Below, in pieces: positions 32,904 to 44,900 of a stretch of 64,000 bases of DNA. The position numbers and the translations under genes are program-made. Below the pieces are notes generated by a model, which saw only the letters and a program-made list of their open reading frames with translations, did not search any database and was not told the DNA's origin. The number at the start of each line of letters is the position of its first letter. Positions within the stretch are counted from its first letter, which is position 1. This DNA comes from Chaetorhynchus papuensis (Eukaryota > Chordata > Aves > Passeriformes > Rhipiduridae), in the NCBI GenBank assembly GCA_013396525.1, contig VWYX01000351.1:9327-73326 (forward strand), in the 5' to 3' direction.

Positions 32904-35900
32904 TCAGGAATCTGGGCGGGATTTCTTCTCCTTCCTGCTGATGTTAACCCCTTTTCTTTTCTGCATGGCTGGTTCACTGCTGGTGCTTGTTTCACTTTGG
33001 ATGATTTTCTCTTCCAAAGGCTTGGAAGCCTGTGATGACCCAAGAAATAAAAGAGCTGTGAATAATTTAATTTTACAGCCATTGGAATGCCCTGTGCTCC
33101 ACCAAGGTCAGAGCTGACTGTACTCTGGCTCTTACGCAGTGAGCCCTTGTTGTTCTGCTCCCGCTGCTGGGGTTTTTAGGAAGGGGGATGACAGAAGAGC
33201 AAGATGACTGAGCAGAGCACAGATACACATAGATGAGGTGGGTTGCTCCAGGGCTTCATGTGTTGTTGCGGGGATGGCTTCACTCTGTGCCCTCCTGACA
33301 ACCACCGTTAACTTGGAAATGGGTTCAGAGCTGGAGCAGTGAGCATAGCTGCCACGGCTCGCGCAGGGAAGATATCCCCATCCCAGAAAGGGTGTTATCC
33401 AAATAAGGTGCAGGGAGGGAAAGCACCTAGAGAAGGGAGAAGACCCAAAGGTAACTGACTTTTGGGCAGAGGTTTTGATCTGCTTAAGTGTGATTTATTT
33501 TTATGAAACTCATTGGTGAGGTGAGGGAGAGGAAAGGAGGCAGGAAGAGAGGAAGGGTGATGGGAGGAAGGCTGCACTCCACCAGGGAACAGGGAGACCA
33601 GACAGCAAATGGATTAATAGGTGGAGAACAGGCGCAGGTGGGCATCAGGCACAGGCACAGGACAGGGAACACAGCTGAGGGAGAACAGGGCTGCAGGATC
33701 CCTGGGAAGGGTTTATCCATCTCTCCCTCCTCCTCCTCGAGCAGCATGGCAGTTATTAGTGAATAAGCACGTTTAATTGGAAAGAGAGAATGTAATGAGC
33801 TTAAAAAAATATAATGAAATTAAATACAGATCCAAAACACAGAGCAGAAGGGGAGGAAAGGAAAAACAAAGCAACTGTGAAAGGGAAAGTGAGACAAAAG
33901 GACTGTAGGCCAAGAGGGAGCTACACCCAGTGAGCAAAGTGTGGTCCTTACCCTCAGCTGCCCTGCGTATTTCTCAGTCCACTCCCTGGCATTGAGCAAG
34001 AACAGCTGCTTGTTGTACTTGTACTCCGAGGACTAAATGGGAAGAGCAAGACAAAGACAAAGATTTGATTGAATACCTGCCATCAAGAAGCTGGGACCGA
34101 GTCTGGCTTTAGGACTCCTAAACCACACTAAAACCACAAAAAGCAGAAAGTGTAAAATCCATTTAGTTTGCTTGAAGAACTCGTGCTGCTATTTGCACTG
34201 AAGATAACGGCTTGAAGAAAAGACTTTGACCATCTCCTCTGGCCTCAGCTGCCTCAGGGAAGCCCCAGCTGATGCAGGTCAGGCCATGCTCCTAGTGTGT
34301 CAATCCAGAGCGAGTGAAGCAGAAGTCGAGCCTAAATCCAGCCCCCCACTCCCTCCCCACCTGTGTCCATGGCCAGGAGAGGGGGAGAGGAGCTCACATA
34401 CGATGTCAGCCATGAGAGGGTCGTCAGGGTTGGGCTCTGCCATCAGCAGCTGGATGGAGGTCAGCAGGGTAGAGATGTTCAGGGAAGGCCTCCATGCACC
34501 CTGTAAGGAAATGGGATGAGAGCAGCAGCTCAGAGAGAGAAACCAGCACACGGCAGCCCAGAGACACCTCAGAACCCACAGCACTTCAACCCAACCTGCC
34601 CACAGCTGCCTTGGGACTTCCAGCACCTAATGCCCCATGGAACACACCAGACCCACTCTCAACACAAGGCTCCAAGGAGGCCCAACTGACAACCAGGGCA
34701 GTGGTCACGGCTCCAAGGCGGCCAGAGCTCAAAGAGCATTTGGAAAAAGCTCCCAGGCACATGGTGGGACTTTGGGCTTGTCCTGTGCAAATCCAACTCA
34801 TGGCCCTGATGATCCTTGTGTGTTCCTTCCAACTCAGGAGATTCCATGATTCTGTGGGCTAAATCTCTGCTGTGTTGGGGCAACTCATTTTCAGACCTAA
34901 TGCCTTTTGTCTCCAATCCTTAAAATCTTGGAAACTTATATGGAACAAACAACATCGTGTTCTGGCTCTCAACAAAGGATATGCCACTCAAAAACTTCAC
35001 TCCCTGCTCCCTGTAAATAAGTCAGGAGTAAACAGACATTCAATCGGGCTTTTACAAGGAGCAGATAAGGAGGTCATTATCCTGCCCAGGCTCACTTACC
35101 CACACCCAAGCACTGTCTTACCTTCGGGGGTAACTTAAGAACATCCAGGCAAATCCTTCCAGCAGAGTCGATGTTGGGATGGTAGATGGGGGTCAGGAAG
35201 CGAATCTTTGGCGGCTCAAATGGGTACCTGAAGGCATAAGCGTTAAGAAACAAAAGTTATTGTTATATTTGTAGGCCAGTTGTTTTGCTACTCAAGCAAT
35301 GCCATAATTTCCTCCTCTCACCCTACATGACACCCTTCCCTACAAATCTTTGGAGGCAGTGCTCTGCCTTTGCTGCTTCCAGCTGTGTCCAACCAGCACT
35401 TCCCTGGATAGACTTCCACAAGGGAACAATGTAAGAAACTTTGTACTGATGAACAAGTTCTTTCCAGAAAGCTTTGAGACACTATGATGAGGCAAAAGTC
35501 TTATCACTGCACTTACAGGTTTTTAATCACACATCTTTGATGTTCAATGCAAAATAAGTGTATCAGCCACTGGAAAAATTGCATTCCTTAAAAAAAAGGG
35601 TCTCAACCCCATTCCTTGTTGGGAAGATAAAGGAAAGACCCACATGTCGGCATTTACAGCAAATACCTTACATCAGTTTACTCATATTTGAAAGCAGGAC
35701 TACACCAACTACTTAATCAGAGAAACTGCCTGCTTTGGGTTGGAAGGGATCTTAAAGCCCATTTCACTCCACCCCCTGCCCTGGGCAGGGACACCTTCCA
35801 CTATCCCAGGGTGCTCCAAACCCTGTCTGACCTAGCCTTGGACACTTCCAGCGATCCAGGGGTAGCCACAGCTTCTCTGGGCACCCTGTGCCAGGGCCTT

Positions 35901-36667
35901 CTCACCCTCACATGGATGAATTCCTTCTTAATTAATCTAGCTAGATGTTATTGCCCACTTACCTTTCAGGAATTATGATTTCCAGGTTGAATATTCCTTT
36001 CTCATATGGTGTGTCCACACCTCCTAAAATTTCTTTAGGAGCAAGATGAAAATACAAGAATTACATCCAGACCAGAATTACAGAATGGTTTGGGTTGGAA
36101 GGGACCTTCAAGATCATCCTCTTAACAGCAGTCCCCACATACCTCCCACAGTTACAGAGCTGCTCAGGTGACAGAATCATAGAATGTTAAGGGTTGGGAG
36201 GGACCTTAGTCCCAGTTCCAGGAACACCTTCCATTATCCCAGGTTGCTCCAAGCCTCACCCAACCTGGACACTCCCAGGGATGGGACAGCCACAGCTTCT
36301 CCAAGCAACCTGTGCCAGGGCCTCACTACCCTCACAGGGGAAAATCCAGAAATAAAAAAATGTCATCTTATGTGAGACCAGCTCCCCTCCATAGCATCAA
36401 AACTGAGGGCAGACCAGCCAAGGCACAGGCCAAGCTGTGTTTAAAGGAAAATAAAATCCCACACTTCCACATAGCCCATAAAGCCCAGAGCACACAGCAA
36501 GCACAGACCTAGCAGCAAACTGCAACCCAGCCCTGCCTCTGGGAACCCCCAAGGTACGTACGTGCCCGCAGGTCATCAAGCTGCCCGTTCTGCCAGCAGG
36601 TGATGCCTGGAGGCGGCTCCGTAGCCAGGAGTGAGAGCTCCCTTGTCAGCCGCGAGGCTCTCTGCAT
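32904..36667 (-). CDS. UBE2T: Ubiquitin-conjugating enzyme E2 T
   Basis: The E2 enzyme that, with the E3 FANCL, puts single ubiquitins on FANCD2 and FANCI in the Fanconi anaemia DNA crosslink repair pathway in the nucleus. Coding exons in transcript order: 36562-36667, 35963-36032, 35122-35227, 34402-34500, 33952-34032 and 32904-33029, giving 195 aa (human 197). The start is MQRASRLTREL. The UBC fold is complete: TEPPPGITCW, GGVDTPYEKGIF, PERYPFEPPKIRFLTP, the HPN motif at residues 75-77, the catalytic cysteine at about residue 85 in SAGRICLDVLKLPP, and AEPNPDDPLMADI. The C-terminal extension is diverged but still basic (QKRKGVNISRKEKKSRPDS), matching the position of the human QKRKASQL tail. 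A minus-strand acceptor about 40 bases before the ATG implies an upstream non-coding exon, placing the promoter near 37.7 kb. Confidence 0.96.
34708..34860 (+). mobile_element. CR1 tail fragment in UBE2T intron 3
   Basis: Shows GGCTCCAAGGCGGCCAGAGC, TGATCCTTGTGTGTTCCTTC and CCATGATTCTGTG, a diverged CR1 end. Confidence 0.7.
35722..35945 (-). mobile_element. CR1 3' end in UBE2T intron 2
   Basis: From TGCTTTGGGTTGGAAGGGAT to CTCACATGGATGAATTCC. It ends less than 25 bases from exon 2, so it adjoins the splice donor of that exon. Confidence 0.85.
36074..36125 (-). mobile_element. CR1 tail fragment in UBE2T intron 1
   Basis: About 50 bases: ATTACAGAATGGTTTGGGTT then GGAAGGGACCTTCAAGATCA. Confidence 0.7.
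36170..36350 (-). mobile_element. CR1 3' end in UBE2T intron 1
   Basis: Begins ACAGAATCATAGAATGTTAA and includes TTCCATTATCCCAGGTTGCT and CAGCCACAGCTTCTCC. Internally shortened relative to other copies. Confidence 0.8.
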
Positions 36668-37599
36668 GGTGCTGGAGCTCTGAGACCGGATTCTATTCCT
36701 GACAAACCTGAATTTTCAAAAATAGCACTTTAGATTGAGAATTTTTTTTGGCTAAGGACGTGGGTTTTGAGCTGTTATCCTGATACGAAACCAGAGTCAC
36801 AGAGAGGCTGAACCTGTTCCTGGAGCTGCTCTTGCCCCTGCTGGAGGAGGAGAATGAGACTCTTTATAATCCATACCATCCCCTCAGTCCCCAGCTGAGT
36901 CTAATAAACCCTGGGCTTTAACAAACCCTAATGAACTGGGAGGCCATGAACAGGCTCTAAACCCCTTACAGGACTGTAACATCTGGCCTGGGACCCATCC
37001 ATGTCCCTTCATGGTTAGGGTACCCGCTGCCTTGCTGGGGCCCCATCTCCCCCTTCCTGTGCAGGCGGAAACCGAAAGCTGCCTAGGGATGGGCCACTCC
37101 CTGCCACAGCAATGCCCCTGACACTCCCAAAGTAGGGGTCTGCTCTGCCCCCCAAGTCCCCATGGACAGGGACATGGGGACACCCGCCAGTCCACCCTGA
37201 GAGGAACCTGCTCGATAACCCACTACAGCCCTAACCACTCACCCTGAGGATGGGGGGGGCACCCCCTAGGCCTAACTGCCCCCTCCAGGGATTATCATTC
37301 TCCTCAGGCACCATTAACACCCCACGGACTCCCCCACCCGAGCACCCCTAGCCTGACTATCCCCACCCCCCTCCATCAGCCTAATTAATTAGCCCCTCAG
37401 CCAAATTACCCCCGCATACGGACAACAGCTGTCCCCCCCTTCCCACTCCCCAAAGATGGGAACGGCCTCCCACAGCCTCACCCCTCCAAGAGCCCTCACA
37501 AAAATCCCTTCAGAACGACCTCCACCCTCTCTGCTTGTTAATTATCCCCTCACTCTAATTAACTAACACTCCCCCAACAACGACCAAGCCCCGGGCTCC

Positions 37600-38290
37600 C
37601 ACCCCAGGCCCGTGAGGCGGCGCGCGGCGGGGGCTGGACTTCCGCTATCACCTGGCAACGGGCGGACGCCTGGCAGACAGCCCCACCCCCTGGCCCGCTG
37701 CTCGGGCGCTGATTGAGCGGCCCCGGCGCTCAGCCCCGCCCCCTTATTCGAATTGGAGCGCGGCCATTGGGTGAGCGCTGCGGGCGGGAATTCTAGCCCC
37801 GCCCCTCATGAAAATCCGCTCGGGGGGTGTGGCCTGAAGTTGTAATGGAGAGGCGGGAGAGGGGCTGGAGCTGTTCCGGGACCCTCCGGGACCTCTGGCT
37901 TTAGGACGTTCCGGCTCTGGGACCCTCCCACCCCGAACAGCGTTAAACCTCCGCGGACAGCAGGCAGGGCCCCGCTGGGAACGGTCCTTACATAACTCGC
38001 CCGTCCCGGCCGGCGTTGTGTAACCGGCCCCGTGGGGCGAGGAACCGGCGCCGCGCCCGCCGGCACCACAGGAGGGAGGTAAAGGCGGGCTCTGGGAGCC
38101 ACCCCAGGGAGGAGGTGGGGGGGGCAGGCTGGTCCGTTCGCCCCCAGCTGCTGCGGGGCTGGCGCAGGAGCTGCCCTCCCTCGTTCCCTCCTCGCCACTT
38201 CCCCGCCCGTCTGAGGGGCCCGGGCAGGGGTTCCTGGAGCCCCAGCCCGTCTCCCGCACCCCACTTCCCTCTGCCCCGTCCCCCACAGGT
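37600..38290. promoter_or_regulatory. CpG-rich region, likely shared promoter of UBE2T and CRY4
   Basis: GC- and CpG-dense block between the two divergent genes. It has two ATTGG (inverted CCAAT) boxes at 37752-37756 and 37766-37770 and an E2F-type GGGCGGGAA at 37782-37790. NF-Y plus E2F is the usual make-up of cell-cycle promoters and suits UBE2T. A possible plus-strand donor (GGGAG followed by GTAAAG at 38079) could end a non-coding first exon of CRY4, joined to the acceptor at 41892-41893. The start sites and the CRY4 exon are inferred. Confidence 0.5.
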
Positions 38291-41200
38291 AGAGACTCTC
38301 GGGGTGGTTCTTAACTCGCTGCAGGAGAAGCCCCAGTCAAGCCCCTACACTTGGGTGGGTTTAGGACTTATTTTCTACTTTGACTCAAAATGCCGTTTTC
38401 TTGCATCAAAGCTGTATCCAGTACCTTATTTACCACGGAAAGTATTCAAGCAGGGAAAAGAACCTACAGGTTGAAATCAACAGTAGCCTCAGGTCTGGCT
38501 CAGTGTGGAGAGTGAGATTATAGAACCAGATTTATGCAAAAAATGCATTCTTAGATCCCAGAATTGTTAACAATTTAAGAATTGTTAACCATTTAAGAAT
38601 TGTTCTCAAGCCTGTCAAATCAGAATAACATTAAACCACTTAACGGTGATAATTATTCCGCTTTCCAAGCCCAGACTGTGGTTTCAGAGAGCAGGTGTGG
38701 GGCTGGCTGCTCTCTCCAGGTGTCTGACACCTGTGTTTAACTGTTTTAGAAGCAATAATGCTTCTAAAGCAGCCAGGGTATAGTCAAGGAGCATCTGTGT
38801 TTGGATTTGACAATGGAGAGTGCCCCACAGAGGAAATTAAACTGTAAAGTTTCTCTTCCCATTTCCTAGGCCTTGGTCTGTCCCTGCCCCATCTGACTCT
38901 GCCAGCTCCAAGGGCCAGTGGGACCAGAGAGGAGCTGCCTGCAATCCTCCTCCTTCTCTCTTGGGAATTACAGAAAAGCCTGAGTGGCTTAGACCATCTT
39001 TGATGCAGAATCCACCTCAGTGCAGATATTTATGGTATTTAGGGGTGTTTAAACCTGGGCAACTAATTTCTCAATGCCTGTAGGAACAGGAGCACCACTG
39101 TGGGATTTGGATAGTGCCACTGATAGGCCTTGCATCCCTCCAGCACATCCCTGCCTTTGGAGAGAAATGCTCAGCAGCGAGAGAGCTAGGATCAGTGACT
39201 GTGTGACCTTGTCTATTTGGGGTGACGTGTTGTAAAGACCCTGGAGTGTCAGCTGAGCAACCCTCAAGGTAAGGCCTAGTTTTTCCTGCTTTCCTGCTGT
39301 CTTGGTGTACCTGTCCCAAAGTGTAGGGATGAATCCAGTGTGAGGTGTATTTTCTGCCTGCCTGGTTGATTTTTGGAGAACAGATGTGATCTGGATGTGG
39401 CAGGGAGTCTGCCCAGCCTTGCTGGGTGAATGGACTCGAGTCACTGGTTCATGGAGAGGTGGAAGAGTAGCAGTGGATAAATCCCAACATGATGTCAATG
39501 ACAGACAGCACCTGCTCTGCCTTCTCTAGCATCCCAGAGGATCTTTCCCTTCCTCCTGACAGGACAGGAGTGTCTGAGGGCGCAGTTCCTTTCTGACACC
39601 ACCCATGGCCTGCACAAGTGATCCCCCTCCCCATTACTTCCCACCCAGTAGGGGATCCCAGCTCCTCACCCAGCCTTGACACCTCTGTGGCTCTGGGCTC
39701 TCTCCCTCCCCAGTGAGTTTCAGCCCCTTCTAATGGAGCCCCTGCTCCTCCCAGCCTCTTTTAATGAAATCCCTGTCACCCCAGCTCAGATTCCCCCAGT
39801 CCCCTTTAGTGGAATCCCCAGAGCTGCCCTTAACCCAGACCCTGCAGCTCACCCAGGCCCTGGCCTGGGGCCTGCCTGCCCTGTGCCCAGTCCCTGTTAT
39901 GGTGGCATCCTGCTCCCCACTGCTCCTGCAGGCATGCCACCACTGGAAGGGATGGGATGGGATGGGCCCCACCCTGAGGACACGTCTTGGGGCCATCCCA
40001 TGGACTGTGTGGGGCACTGGGCTCAGAGCAGTCCCAGCTGTGTGAGACCAAGGGGCACTGGGTGAGTGTGATCCCACAGGCTTTATGGGGTTGAAGGGCC
40101 CTGGATTTGAGGTGACCCTGCAGACCATGTGGAGCCACAGAACTTGGGACAGCCCCAAAAGCTGTTGGGGCCTTGGAACCCTTGACTGGGGCAGTCCCTC
40201 ACTGAGGCTAGCTGGGGCATAGGGTGCAGGGGACTCTTCCAGCATGCTTTGCATGGTTAGTACCCAAAAATGCCAGCTGGGTGCTTCCCTGAGCAGCGGG
40301 AGTCACCTTGTTTTTCCGGTTCTCCCAGGAAGTGGGTGCAGGGCAGTGCCGAGCTGGGGCGCAGGGCAGAGCACCCCACACATCCCAGCCCTGCACTGGG
40401 CTGCACCCCGTGCTTGTGAGTTTGGGGCCTTACTGGGGGGTTGTAACAAAGTGGGTTTGTCTGGGTACTGCCAGTACATGTGTTTGGGAACGGAGCAAAT
40501 CAGATTTATGGAAAAGCTGCTGGATGTGGGTTGAGCGGGGACAAGGGCTGAGTCGCCTGGTGCAGCCATTGGTGAGGGGGGTGAGTGGAGCTGTTTGGCT
40601 GGAAGAGCAGAGCTGGATTAGGATTTGTTGTTTGGTTCTTTGCTAATCCCTAATCTCTTAATTCTCCTCTGGGGGTAACGCTTGAAAGTAGTAGCAGGTG
40701 GGGACCCACCTGGGAGGTGGGCATTGAACTTTCCCAATTTTCCACGGGAGAGTGAGTTGGGGAGGTGCTGCTCGGCTCGGTGCAGACACGAGGTGGCAGC
40801 TGGGCTCCTCCTTTGCTTCCCAGGCATCTGCTGAGTCCATTGTCCTGAACAGGGCAGCCAGAGTTTGGGAGCTGCTTCCCACACTCTACCCTGAGCCGAT
40901 TCATCCTGAGACCCAAGGTCAGCGCTCTTGCCAACCCTCTGAACTCAGCTGAAGTGGTTCAAAGGGGAATAAATGTATGAATCAAGAGTAGTTTTGTGTC
41001 ATTATCGCACCCAGCTCTGCTCTGGAGACAGGCTGGGAGAGCTGGGAGTGTCCAACCTAGAGAAGAAAAGGGGAGACCTCAGAGTCCCTTCCAGTGCCTA
41101 AAGGGGCTCCAGTGCCTGCCCCATGCCTGGGGAGAGACTTTTGATAAGGGTCTAGAGGAATAGGACGAGGGGGAATGGCTTCCCGCTGCTGGAGGGCAGG

Positions 41201-41893
41201 GTTAGATGGGATATTGGGAAGGAATTCTTGGCTGTGAGGGTGGGGAGGCCCTGGCACAGGGTGCCCAGAGCAGCTGTGGCTGCCCCATGCCTGGAAGTGT
41301 CCAAGGCCAGGTTGGACAGGGCTTGGAGCAGCCTGGGCTAGTGGAAGGTGTCCCTGCCCATGGCAGGGGTGGCACTGGATGGGCTTTAAGGTCCCTTCCG
41401 ACCCAAACCACTCTGGGATTCTGTGAAATCCGTAAATTCAGATGTCTCCTACTAAAATCCCCTGACAGAGGGAGTATTGTACCAGGTCTCTGATGAGCTG
41501 ATTGCTCCGGTGGACTTCCTTGAAATCAGCTGATGACTTCCAGAGGGTTTGCTGACAGCCACATCTGTGGAGTTAAAAAGTGTTTGTGCACTAAGTGGAG
41601 CTCTGGCAGCTCCGTCTGTTTTGATTCCTTCCTTCTGGTGAGTGTTATTGGGATGTAATTTCATTGAGGGATTTAATTTAAGGATTTGAGTGACTCATTT
41701 GGGGCAGAGACCATTCTCTGAGGAGCTGGGTGGTGATCCTGCTGCTGAATGGTGGGGCCAGAGGAGACGTTTGGTCGTGTTCCTGCTTTTCTCTCTCATG
41801 AAAACTTATCAAAGCAAGAGGTTTGTGGTAAAAGCTGCAGAGGATTTTTTTTTAGCTCTATTTCTAATTGTTAATTGACCTTGTTCTTTATAG
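38291..41893 (+). other. Probable CRY4 5' intron, no coding exon seen
   Basis: Ends at a good splice acceptor (TTGTTCTTTATAG, 41881-41893). Contains one CR1 copy (listed) and otherwise unique sequence. Small AT-rich direct repeats of AATTGTTAAC type lie near 38565-38605. Open frames such as those near 39.7-40.1 kb match no family that I recognise. Confidence 0.45.
41005..41430 (+). mobile_element. CR1 3' end upstream of CRY4 exon 1
   Basis: Runs from CTCTGGAGACAGGCTGGGAG through AGGGCAGGGTTAGATGGGAT to CCACTCTGGGATTCTGTGAA. About 510 bases before the CRY4 start codon, inside the probable 5' intron. Confidence 0.88.
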
Positions 41894-41941
41894 GGATTGG
41901 GTATCCTGAAAGCCAAGAGTTCCCTTCCTCTTGTAGCCAGG

Positions 41942-44900
41942 ATGCTACATCGCACCATTCACCTTTTCCGGAAGGAGCTCCGGCTCCACGACAACCCAGT
42001 GCTGCTGGCTGCCCTGGAGTCCTCAGAGGCCCTGTACCCCGTGTACATCCTGGACAGAGCATTCCTGACCTCCTCCATGCACATTGGGACCCTGCGTTGG
42101 CACTTCCTGCTCCAGTCCCTTGAGGATCTTCACAAAAACTTGGGCCAGCTGGGTTCCTGCTTGCTGGTTATTCAAGGGGAGTATGAGGCTGTTCTTAGGG
42201 ATCACATCCAGAAGTGGAATATCACGCAAGTGACGCTGGATGCAGAGATGGAGCCATTTTACAAGGAGATGGAGGCCAACATCCGGCGCCTGGGGGCAGA
42301 GCTGGGCTTTGAGGTGCTCTCCCTGGTGGGCCACAGCCTGTACAATACCCAGCGGTACGTGACTGCCCCAAACCCACAAGTGTCTCCAGGGAGGTCATTT
42401 TAGAAGAGAAAAATCCAAGTGTCTTGGTTTTTTGTTTGGAGAAAATTGAGGTGAACGTGGTGCTGTTTCCTGGAGAAACTTTGTGTGCTTCTCTGTTGGA
42501 AGGAACAGAAGAGATTGTGCACAGGTTTCAGGATTTCAGCCTAAAGAGCTGGTTAACTTTTTCCTTTTGGGCAGTTTAATTCACCTAAAAACTTACTCTT
42601 TTAAACAGAGTGGAAGAAATTCTCTAACACATTTAACAGGACTCATAAAAGTTCTTTTAAATGTGGTAAAGAATTTTTGGTGTCAAATTTTTTCAAAATC
42701 TTTCGAATCAACTTTCACTGTCGTCCGAACACACTTGGAACAAGCTGTTACTCAGTGCTGAATGACTGAAGATATTGAAATTACTAAGAAGGAAAATAGG
42801 AATAACTAAACCAGCCCTAACACTCCAGTTGTGCAAAACCCCTAAATTATGTAAATGAATGGGTGTGTGTAACTTGCTGTTTTGAATTCAAGCCGTTTGC
42901 ACAGGTGATTGCTCACAGACGACAGTTATTTACTGCCCTGAACCTGTTTTTTGTGACACCAGAGGCATCCCGCACCCTGTCCTGTGTGTCCTGGCTATGT
43001 GTGGCTGTACAGGTGAAGCCATGGCTGGAATCCTGATCCCAGTTTTGTTGTCTCAAGTCTTGAGAAACTGCTCTTGAGATAGATGTACATTCACTCAGGG
43101 GAGTTTTACTTGTAAAATCTGTAATTTCCACGTTCATTTGCACTAATGGAGTTGTTATAGCCTGTGATGTCACCTTCCTGTCCACCGGCAGCTCCAGCTT
43201 CTTCCTTGGTGTCTGTTGTATGAAAAGCAATCTTGGGTTTTTTTTAGGATTTTGGACCTAAATGGTGGGAGTCCCCCATTAACTTACAAGAGGTTCCTTC
43301 ACATTCTGTCTCTGCTTGGTGACCCTGAGGTGCCTGTCCGAAACCTCACAGCTGAAGACTTCCAGTAAGTACCAGCCAGTGAGCGGGAATTGCTGGGCCT
43401 CTTTCTTTGCCCAAAGGAGAACCAGGGCCAAATGATAACAGTGCATTTGAGATGTTTTCTTGTTTTATTTCTGCGCATGGAGGGTTATAGGTTCTATATA
43501 CAGGGGATGTGACTGTTGTTAGGAGGGGAGGAATGATGATGGCGGAATGCTCAGCTCTTTTGGTATTTGTGCAGCAGATTTCCCACCATGTGGGGAACCT
43601 CACGAAATAATGGTTGGATTCAATGATTTAAAGGTCTTTTCCAACCTTAATGATTCTGTGATTCCATAAAAGTCTTAAGCTTTTGCAAGGCACCTTGAGA
43701 AAAACTTTTAAGAGATGGTAAACTCCTGCAGAGGAATGCCTGGGGGATTTACTCAAAGGCATGCTCTACATTCCTCTCAAGATTTTGGACAGGAATCGGA
43801 TGAACCACTACAGTTTGTTTTATGCAGGAAGTTTGGTGGAATAATCCTACTGTTCCCTCCTGGCTTTAAATCTCTCCTCCCCTCTGCTGTATGGGAAAGA
43901 GGGACTGAGCTCGTGTCTCCCAGAACTTGAGAAGAAGCTCAGAGTCAAGGATGTCTTGTGTTTAGCTCTGCATGAGGAGAGGTCAGTGATCCAAAGGGAG
44001 GTAAGACTGGGGCAGGAGAGAGCTAGGATGGGATTGCAGGTACTTGGGATTCAATGTCAGGTTCCTCCTGCATGGCCTCAGCTCAGTGCCACCAACCGGA
44101 GTCTTGGGTCTTCCCATCTTGGGGTAGTCCTGTTAATTCCTGAATGTTGTCCTCAGACAGTCTGATGACAAGACTCATGTAAGTACTGGGATATATAAGT
44201 TCCTGTATTTTTTTCTAGCACTTTTTTTCCCCCTTTCTTGCCTAATTTGTTTGTTTGGACTTTTAAACTTAATGCTGATGAGACATAAGTGGCTCACATG
44301 CTTCCCAGCAGGCCTGAACTATGTCAGTGCTCTGAGAGCTGCATTGGCCCCACCTCTGTAGGTGTCTGCAGCAGGGCTGAGCTTGGGTTTGTCCAGGTAA
44401 ATACAAAGATCTGTTGATGTCTGAGTTCATTCATAAGTTGTGAGAAATCTCTGTACCACCAACACTTCCTTGGGCTTCTTCTTCTGTGTTTTACAGGGTG
44501 GGGAAGAAAAACCAAACTGATGCTCTTCCATCCTTATGGGGGGCAGAGGCCTTGGGAAGCCTCAGCAACTGAGGCTGAGGAGATGTTGGGGGGCTGCTCA
44601 GGGGTGGGGGCTTGGGGACCCCCCACCTTGGTTAGGAGCAAGCAACCAGGGTGGCCCAGGGAGCTGACCTGCCTCCTTCCCTATGAAACTGGAAGACAGC
44701 AGGTTTGGATCAGATGTTGGGAAGAATTCTCCCTGTGGAAGTGGGGAAGTCCTGGCACAGGGTGCCCAGAGAAGCTGTGGCTGCCTCATGCCTGGAAGTG
44801 TCCAAGGCCAGGCTGGATGGGTTTTGGAGCAACCTGGGCTAGTGGAAGGTGTCCCTGCCCATGGCAGGGGGTGGGACTGGGTGAGCTTTAAGGTCCCATC

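Noticed and set aside
41897..41941. In-frame N-terminal extension of CRY4 by 15 codons
   Set aside because: The extension begins at a TTG, not an ATG, three bases after the splice acceptor. The ATG at 41942 gives the known start and a 527-residue protein.
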